Shown: positions 1 through 4,492 of the stretch, in pieces
How the letters are laid out: the number at the start of each line of letters is the position of its first letter
Position numbering within the stretch: the stretch's first letter is position 1
From: JAUVXJ01 sp034430275
GTDB taxonomy: Bacteria > Chloroflexota > Anaerolineae > UBA7937 > B3-Chlor
Reading direction: 5' to 3'
Length of the DNA stretch: 6,146 nt
Assembly (NCBI GenBank): GCA_034430275.1
Contig: DAOUEW010000062.1
Location: 1 to 6,146, forward strand
Position numbers and translations under genes: made by a program
The notes under the pieces: model-generated
What the model saw: the letters and a program-made list of their open reading frames with translations, nothing else
Database searches by the model: none
What the model was told of the DNA's origin: nothing

Positions 1-309
1 GGAGAGATAGACGTACTGCCCCAGGTCCATCGATCGAGCGAACCGCGCCAGAGTGCTGGCCTTAATCAGGGACGCGCGTACGCTGGTGAGCTCGCCTTCG
101 TTCATCTCGGGGTAGCGACAGTATAGGTACTCACCGACCACGAAGTCCAGCAAGGCGTCGCCGAGGTACTCGAGCCGTTCGTTGGACTCCAGCCCAAAAT
201 CGGGATTCTCGTTGAGGAACGAGCGATGAACGAGGGCCTGCCTCAGCAGGGTCTCGTTGTCGAACTGGAAGCCAATCGCTTCCTGAAGCTTGGCCAGGTC
301 TTGGTCCAT
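1..309 (-). CDS. rnc: Ribonuclease III, N-terminal part (cut by window edge)
   Basis: This is the first 103 codons of RNase III, the Mg2+-dependent endonuclease that cuts double-stranded RNA during rRNA processing and mRNA turnover. I translated it from the minus strand, where the frame is open from the ATG at 309-307 to base 1. The family signature is clear: NERLEYLGDALLDFVVGEYL at residues 43-62. Expected metal-binding and catalytic acids are E44, E47, D51 and E71 (in NEGEL), with the same spacing as E38, E41, D45 and E65 of the E. coli enzyme. The rest of the nuclease domain and the C-terminal dsRNA-binding domain lie outside the window; the family is usually about 220-240 residues. The ATG follows lpdA by 7 bp, and the lpdA stop runs into the Shine-Dalgarno sequence (TGAGGGAGACATG), which supports both the start and translational coupling. 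It is the third gene of the minus-strand operon. Confidence 0.95.
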   Translation of the reverse strand, partial: MDQDLAKLQEAIGFQFDNETLLRQALVHRSFLNENPDFGLESNERLEYLGDALLDFVVGEYLYCRYPEMNEGELTSVRASLIKASTLARFARSMDLGQYVYLS

Positions 310-316
310 GTCTCCC

Positions 317-1708
317 TCACGTCATCGCGTGGATTGGCCCTTCACCTTGTCCCAGGGCGGCCTCTCTCACGGCTTCGGCAAGCGTCGGGTGGGCGTGGAT
401 CGTGGCCGCCACGTCCTCGGCGGTCGCTCCGCACTGGATGGCCAGTGCTCCTTCGGCGATCAAGTCGGTGGCGTGCGGCCCCATGATATGCAGACCCAGC
501 ACTCGACCAGTTTCCTGGTCGCAGATCATCTTCACCAGACCCGCGGTCTGCCCCATAGCCAGCGCGCGCCCGCTAGCGGTGAAGGGAAACCTGCTCTTCT
601 TGTAGTGGATGCCTCGTTCCTTGGCTTCTTGCTCCATCAGTCCCACGCCGGCGATCTCGGGCATAGTGAACACACAGTTGGGGACCACCTTGTAGCTGAT
701 AGCTGAGTCCCTACCCAGGGCGTGCTCCACGGCGACCTCGCCCTCGTGGCTCGCCACGTGGGCCAGCATGTAGCCCCCCGTGACGTCGCCGATGGCGTAG
801 ACGCCGGGCACGTTGGTCTCCAGGTGCTCGTCCACCAGGATGGCACCCTTCTCGGTCTTTACTCCAATCTCCTTCAGATTCAGCCCTTCGCTGTATGGCA
901 CCCTGCCGGTGGCCACCAGCACCGTGTCGGCCTGGACCGTCTCCTCGCCTTTTGATCCTTCGTAGATTATGTCGAGACCTCCCCTTCCCTGCCGGATCTC
1001 CTTGAGCGGCGAGCGGGTATGCACGTCCACCCCCTGTTTGCGCAGCGCCTGCTGCTGGCGGCGGGCCAACTCCTCGTCCACCGTGGTGAGGATAGAGGGC
1101 AGCATCTCGATGATCGTGACCCTGGTGCCCAGCGCGCTGAAGATGGTGGCGAACTCGACACCGATCACCCCGCCGCCCACGATGACCAGATCCTCAGGGA
1201 GCTTTTCCAGCGAGACGATCTCGTTGCTGGTAAGGACACCAGGGAGGTCCAGGCCAGGGACCGGGGGCTTGGCGGCCACCGAGCCTGTGGCCACGACGAT
1301 CTTCCGCGCCTCCACCATCTCGGTGGAGCCGTCCGAGACCTTGACCTTGGTGTGAGAGATCAACTGGCCACTTCCGGCGATCACCTCTACCTTGCGGGCT
1401 TGCAGTAGGCTCTCCACGCCCGTCACCAACTGTTCGACTACCTGGTCTTTGCGCGCCATCATCCTGGAGAAATCGAAGCCTGGCTCGCTGACGATGACTC
1501 CGAACTCCTCAGCTCTCTCAATCTCCACCAGCAGCTCGATGCTGCTGACCATGGCCTTGGTGGGTATGCAGCCCCAGTTCAGGCATACCCCGCCCACGCG
1601 CTCACGTTCGATCAAGGCCACTTTCGCGCCCAACTGCGCCGCGCGAAGGGCGGCCACGTATCCTCCGGGGCCTGCTCCGATGACACAGATGTCAAACAGA
1701 TCGCTCAT
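317..1708 (-). CDS. lpdA: Dihydrolipoyl dehydrogenase (E3 / L-protein)
   Basis: This 463-residue flavoprotein has the usual full length for its family. It reoxidises protein-bound dihydrolipoamide with NAD+ in 2-oxoacid dehydrogenase complexes and the glycine cleavage system, in the cytoplasm. An N-terminal FAD-binding GAGPGG lies at residues 11-16. The redox-active disulfide pair is C42 and C47 in CLNWGCIPTK. The NAD-binding GGGVIGVE is at about 178-185, the second FAD contact YAIGDVT at about 304-310, and the C-terminal dimerisation domain ends with the acid-base pair H440 and E445 in AHPTLAE. All key residues are present. The ATG at 1708 lies inside the end of the upstream radical SAM gene (17-bp overlap) and has an upstream GAGGG. 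Other members of the disulfide reductase family are less likely because the dihydrolipoyl dehydrogenase motifs are intact. Lipoyl-synthase-like context upstream strengthens the call. Which complex it serves cannot be told here, since no E1, E2 or H-protein gene is visible. Confidence 0.95.
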   Translation of the reverse strand: MSDLFDICVIGAGPGGYVAALRAAQLGAKVALIERERVGGVCLNWGCIPTKAMVSSIELLVEIERAEEFGVIVSEPGFDFSRMMARKDQVVEQLVTGVESLLQARKVEVIAGSGQLISHTKVKVSDGSTEMVEARKIVVATGSVAAKPPVPGLDLPGVLTSNEIVSLEKLPEDLVIVGGGVIGVEFATIFSALGTRVTIIEMLPSILTTVDEELARRQQQALRKQGVDVHTRSPLKEIRQGRGGLDIIYEGSKGEETVQADTVLVATGRVPYSEGLNLKEIGVKTEKGAILVDEHLETNVPGVYAIGDVTGGYMLAHVASHEGEVAVEHALGRDSAISYKVVPNCVFTMPEIAGVGLMEQEAKERGIHYKKSRFPFTASGRALAMGQTAGLVKMICDQETGRVLGLHIMGPHATDLIAEGALAIQCGATAEDVAATIHAHPTLAEAVREAALGQGEGPIHAMT

Positions 1709-2573
1709 GATGCACTTCCCTCTTGAACCTCACCGCGCAACACTCCATCCTCTTGTCCACCGCTAGGCCCAACTCCTGTGCCAGGGCCATAGCGGCCCTG
1801 GAGGGGCTGACGATCACGTTCACGCCGGCCTGCACGGTGAGAGGGTCCAGCCGCTCTCGGTAGAGACCGCGGGGTCTCAAGCAGCCCAGGTGCAGGGGCA
1901 CTGTAGGAAAGCGGAGGCGGGCCTCCACCAACAGCTCCGCGACCTCCTCGGGGTTGGGGGGATCGCACTCAGCGAAGCGGGTGCCCGGCGTGGGAATGAA
2001 GACGATGAAGGTCAGGCCGGCTACACCCAGCTCTGCCAGGATCTCCAGGGCTCGATACTCCCCCGACAGCTTTCCGCCCCGGAGGCCGACGGTGATGTGA
2101 GGCACGACGGTGGCGTACGAACGGAGAAGCTGGTAGGTGGCTACGTACTCCTCGACGCCGACCTCTAGCCCGTACACCTCTCGCACAGTCTCGTCGTCGC
2201 CCACGAAGTCGAAGGAGATCACGTCTACGTAGGGAGCGATGATCTCGGCTTCACTCTTGCCGATCAGACCCACGTGCCAGTTCATGATTCTGCCCTGGGA
2301 CAGCCGCGCTACCTCGTCGAGGTGGCTGGCTACGGGCACCCGGCCCTCCCTATCGCATCCCCCGGAGACGAGACAACTCGTCGCCTCCTGTGCGTCGGCC
2401 TTCCAGATGGGAGTCATGGACTGGAGATAGTGCCCACCGCAGTGGGCGCAGTCCAGTTCGCAGCGGTCGCCTGTCAGGCTGATCACCAGGGTGTCCAGAG
2501 GATAGTCGAAGCCGATCACGGGTTCGAAGTTGGCTAAGCGGAGACGCCACGCTTCTTCGGTTCTCACGTTCAT
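1692..2573 (-). CDS. Radical SAM protein, biotin-synthase-like; candidate LipS-type lipoyl synthase subunit
   Basis: This 293-residue protein has the radical SAM cluster motif CX3CX2C at C38, C42 and C45 (CELDCAHCGGHYL), followed by an SGGC glycine-rich segment at 70-73, as expected for a TIM-barrel radical SAM enzyme. It resembles the archaeal and bacterial family long annotated as uncharacterised biotin synthase homologues. In Thermococcus a pair of such proteins, LipS1 and LipS2, was shown to insert sulfur into octanoyl groups to make lipoyl. Extra cysteines lie at C231 (LGCLRPRG) and at C278-C279 (MECCAV) and could bind a second cluster. The neighbour lpdA uses the lipoyl product, which supports this role; the function itself is inferred. 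The ATG at 2573 is chosen because the upstream frame has no ATG, GTG or TTG before a stop at 2613-2615, although its Shine-Dalgarno (AGG) is weak; GTG at codon 3 is an alternative. It is the first gene of the minus operon. I cannot say which of the two LipS types it is. Confidence 0.85.
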   Translation of the reverse strand: MNVRTEEAWRLRLANFEPVIGFDYPLDTLVISLTGDRCELDCAHCGGHYLQSMTPIWKADAQEATSCLVSGGCDREGRVPVASHLDEVARLSQGRIMNWHVGLIGKSEAEIIAPYVDVISFDFVGDDETVREVYGLEVGVEEYVATYQLLRSYATVVPHITVGLRGGKLSGEYRALEILAELGVAGLTFIVFIPTPGTRFAECDPPNPEEVAELLVEARLRFPTVPLHLGCLRPRGLYRERLDPLTVQAGVNVIVSPSRAAMALAQELGLAVDKRMECCAVRFKREVHHERSV

Positions 2574-2807
2574 CTGCCTATGCCAATCGCACTCGCGTGT
2601 GCCAGACCTCGGTCACGGAGAACAAGCGGCGACAGTGGAAGGCAGCACGCAGGCACGAGCGGCTTTGAGGGTGCCGCCCCGGATCCCCCGATTCCGCGCA
2701 ACAGTCTCACAGACGCGAGACCGGTGCCCTCAGCATGGAAGCCGACGGCTGGACAAACCTGACGCACGGTGTCCAGAGCAGCTTGCCCAGTGGGGCCAGC
2801 CGAGATT
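2574..2807 (-). promoter_or_regulatory. Long, structured 5' leader of the radical SAM-lpdA-rnc operon
   Basis: From the predicted start near 2807 to the ATG at 2573 the minus transcript would have about 234 untranslated nucleotides. I see no convincing ORF here. Inverted repeats are visible: CTGGACA/TGTCCAG at 2749-2755 and 2770-2776 (7 bp, 14-nt loop), GTCTC/GAGAC at 2704-2708 and 2717-2721, GCGGC/GCCGC at 2659-2663 and 2673-2677, and a compact AGCC/GGCT repeat at 2740-2750. A further 6-bp match, CTGCCT at 2574-2579 with AGGCAG at 2640-2645, would pair the bases directly upstream of the start codon. No known riboswitch, tmRNA, SRP RNA or RNase P RNA motif was recognised. Some short repeats are expected by chance in such GC-rich DNA, so a regulatory role is tentative. 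Confidence 0.35.
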
Positions 2808-2811
2808 CGGC
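2799..2811. repeat. Short inverted repeat at the minus-strand transcription start
   Basis: GCCGA (2799-2803) and TCGGC (2807-2811) are perfect 5-bp arms around a 3-bp centre. The repeat straddles the predicted minus-strand start near 2807, so the full hairpin would not be in the transcript. It could be a protein-binding site or chance. Confidence 0.25.
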
Positions 2812-2813
2812 CC

Positions 2814-2842
2814 AGTATACCAGACCGCGGGACCCACGACAA
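2814..2842 (-). promoter_or_regulatory. Sigma70-type promoter, extended -10, for the radical SAM-lpdA-rnc operon
   Basis: Read on the minus strand, TTGTCG (2842-2837) is separated by exactly 17 bp from TATACT (2819-2814). TGG directly precedes TATACT, giving the extended -10 pattern TGnTATACT. The predicted start is an A near 2807. The position and direction suit the only minus-strand operon in the window, but leave a leader of about 234 nt. This is a motif match only; a closer, weaker promoter could exist. Confidence 0.6.
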
Positions 2843-2863
2843 CCTGGTCGCCGCCGGAGAGAG

Positions 2864-2881
2864 TTGCCTCCCTGGTGGCAA
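2864..2881. promoter_or_regulatory. Candidate operator: imperfect palindrome over the lepB -35 and spacer
   Basis: TTGCC (2864-2868) and GGCAA (2877-2881) are perfect 5-bp arms. The inner bases add CC/GG pairing (2870-2871 with 2874-2875), so 7 of 9 position pairs are symmetric across 18 bp. It covers the -35 element and half the spacer, where a bound repressor would block polymerase. No regulator gene is in view and no second copy was seen, so this is only a candidate. Confidence 0.3.
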
Positions 2882-2892
2882 TGTACTATACT
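2864..2892 (+). promoter_or_regulatory. Sigma70-type promoter for lepB-deoC-AOR
   Basis: TTGCCT (2864-2869) and TATACT (2887-2892) are separated by 17 bp, the preferred spacing. The predicted start is a G near 2899, giving a leader of only about 11 nt. The Shine-Dalgarno sequence GGGGAG (2899-2904) then lies at the very 5' end of the mRNA, 5 nt from the lepB ATG. The promoter is back-to-back with the minus promoter, with 21 bp between the two -35 elements. Confidence 0.7.
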
Positions 2893-2909
2893 GATCTTGG
2901 GGAGTAACC

Positions 2910-3515
2910 ATGGACGAGTTACAGAAGGGGCCAACGTACAGGACTGTGCTGGAAGGACTGCCGGAGCAGGAAGAGGAACGCGTGAGCCTCAAGGCGATCC
3001 TGAGAGAGGTCATCGAGACCGCTTTCATGACGCTGATCATCTTCCTTCTCGTGCGGGTGGCTTGCCAGAACTTCCGCATCGAAGGCCATAGCATGGAGGC
3101 GAATCTCCACGACGGCCAGTTCTTGATCGTCAACAAGCTCGTCTACTACATCCATCCGCCAGAGAGAGGTGACGTCGTCGTCTTTCATTCGCCTGCCAAC
3201 CCCAACAAGGACTTCATCAAGCGCGTCATCGGCTTGCCGGGCGAGGAGGTGGAGGTAGTGGACGGCGTCGTCTTCATCGACGGCGTACGTTTGGATGAGA
3301 CATACCTCTCCAACCGCGGCCAGCGATCGTGGGGGCCTGAGGTCGTCGGGGAGTTCGAGTACTTCGTGATGGGCGACAACCGCAGCAACAGCAGCGATTC
3401 ACGTAGCTGGGGCATGCTGGATGGCAACGCCATCATCGGCAAGGCCTGGGTCTCGTACTGGCCGCTCCGGTATCTGGGACCGGTTCCTCACTACACCTAT
3501 GCCGCCGTCGAGTAG
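2910..3515 (+). CDS. lepB: Signal peptidase I
   Basis: This 201-residue type I signal peptidase removes signal peptides from exported proteins at the outer face of the cytoplasmic membrane. An acidic, charged cytoplasmic N-terminus (about 1-34) is followed by one membrane segment at about 35-52 (VIETAFMTLIIFLLVRVA). The catalytic serine is S61 in GHSMEANL and the general-base lysine is K104 in FIKRVIGLPGE. The conserved GDNR block lies at 155-158, followed by SNSSDSR at 159-165. The short single-anchor form is that of Gram-positive, cyanobacterial and Chloroflexota enzymes, unlike the longer E. coli protein with two membrane segments. The ATG is preceded by a strong GGGGAG at 5 nt and a good promoter. 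It begins the plus-strand gene group; deoC follows after 8 bp. Nothing is missing from the active site. Its grouping with sugar and aldehyde metabolism genes is probably not functional. Confidence 0.97.
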   Translation: MDELQKGPTYRTVLEGLPEQEEERVSLKAILREVIETAFMTLIIFLLVRVACQNFRIEGHSMEANLHDGQFLIVNKLVYYIHPPERGDVVVFHSPANPNKDFIKRVIGLPGEEVEVVDGVVFIDGVRLDETYLSNRGQRSWGPEVVGEFEYFVMGDNRSNSSDSRSWGMLDGNAIIGKAWVSYWPLRYLGPVPHYTYAAVE

Positions 3516-3523
3516 GCGAAGCG

Positions 3524-4492
3524 ATGGCTGAGCGGTCTCTCTCCGCTGATCTCGAGGAGCAACCCACGGTTCCCCTGGTCGAGTTTCCACCCCAAGACCT
3601 GGTAGAGATCGTCCATCGGCTCACGCCAGAGAAGCTAGCCAGCTTGCTCGATGCTACCGATCTCAAAGCCGATACCCAGGAATCCAAGATCACCAAGATT
3701 GCGGGGTGGGCGCTGGACTACGGCTTCGCCTCCGTCTGTGTCAACCCCGTCGAGGTGGATCTGCTCCCCACGTTGCTCAAGGGCAGCCCGGTCAAGGAGT
3801 GCTACGTCATAGACTTCCCTCTGGGGAAGTCCTCTCTGGAGAGCAAGCGGGGGCAGGCGGCGGAGGTAGTGGAGACCAGCCGCAGCATCAGGGGTGAGGG
3901 TCCCGGCAAGCTGGAGCTGGACATGGTGATCAACGTAGGCCGCTTCAAGAGGGACGCGGGCTACACTCGAGCAGAGATCGAGGCGGTGGTCGATGGTGCC
4001 GACGGCGAGCTGGTCAAGGTCATCATCCGCTCCGGCGAGTTGACCGAGGAAGAGATCGTGCAGGTTTCCGCGCTGGTCAAGGAGGCGGGAGCCGATTTCG
4101 TGAAGAACTCCACCGGCATGGACGTGATGGGCGCCACGCCGGAGCATCTTCGCCTGATGAGAGAGGCGGTGGGTCCAGACTTCGGCGTGAAGGCTGCCGG
4201 AGGCATCTCGGATGCCATGACCGTGGTCAGGCTGGCCTACGCCGCGGCCAGAGAGCCCGAGCTGCTGGATCCCCTCCGGTTCAGGATAGGCACCAGCGCG
4301 CCATTGACCATACTGGCGACCATGGATTGGATCAGGGCCAATCCAGAGGCCTGGGTCGAGGCCAAGATCATCCCCTGCACCATCTGTCCCAGTGAGCAGA
4401 CGAGCAAGCAGAAGAGAGAGGTTCGGGAGATCTACATCCAGAGATGCCGCACGTGTCCTTTCAGGCGCTACAGAAGGGACAAGGACTTCTGA
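3524..4492 (+). CDS. deoC: Deoxyribose-phosphate aldolase-like protein with extra Cys-rich tail
   Basis: DERA-family class I aldolase: 2-deoxyribose 5-phosphate to acetaldehyde plus glyceraldehyde 3-phosphate, a cytoplasmic step in deoxynucleoside breakdown. The barrel starts near residue 35. The segment LLDATDLKAD (41-50) corresponds to the family's LIDHTLL-like strand. FASVCVNP (68-75) and DFPLG (97-101) follow. ELDMVINVG (131-139) holds a catalytic Asp, D133. The Schiff-base lysine is K194 in ADFVKNSTG and the second lysine is K223 in GVKAAGG. At 322 residues it is longer than the usual 220-260. There is an acidic N-terminal extension of about 35 residues, a short insert before ELDMV (about 120-129), and a basic tail with CX2C-X19-CX2C (C285, C288, C308, C311) that looks zinc-binding. 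The tail function is unknown. It begins 8 bp after lepB with a weak ribosome-binding site, and its TGA overlaps the next ATG. Substrate could differ from deoxyribose phosphate given the insert. Confidence 0.88.
   Translation: MAERSLSADLEEQPTVPLVEFPPQDLVEIVHRLTPEKLASLLDATDLKADTQESKITKIAGWALDYGFASVCVNPVEVDLLPTLLKGSPVKECYVIDFPLGKSSLESKRGQAAEVVETSRSIRGEGPGKLELDMVINVGRFKRDAGYTRAEIEAVVDGADGELVKVIIRSGELTEEEIVQVSALVKEAGADFVKNSTGMDVMGATPEHLRLMREAVGPDFGVKAAGGISDAMTVVRLAYAAAREPELLDPLRFRIGTSAPLTILATMDWIRANPEAWVEAKIIPCTICPSEQTSKQKREVREIYIQRCRTCPFRRYRRDKDF

Noticed and set aside
290..706. 138-residue plus-strand open frame over lpdA and the rnc start
   Set aside because: Antisense to the lpdA C-terminal domain, which holds the intact H440/E445 pair.
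2580..2762. 60-residue plus-strand open frame in the intergenic region
   Set aside because: No ribosome-binding site or promoter upstream, composition typical of random GC-rich DNA, and it opposes the leader of the minus operon.
2574..2863. A known structured RNA (SRP RNA, tmRNA, RNase P RNA, 6S RNA, common riboswitches) in the intergenic region
   Set aside because: I looked for hallmark motifs on both strands, such as the SRP GGUCAGG...GGAAGGAAGCAGCC core, and found none.
2570..3136. 188-residue minus-strand open frame across the intergenic region and the start of lepB
   Set aside because: Half of it is antisense to the well-supported lepB catalytic region, it runs through both predicted promoters, and the translation matches nothing I recognise.
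3635..4147. 170-residue minus-strand open frame inside deoC
   Set aside because: Antisense to the conserved aldolase core including K194; it looks like a shadow of codon bias.
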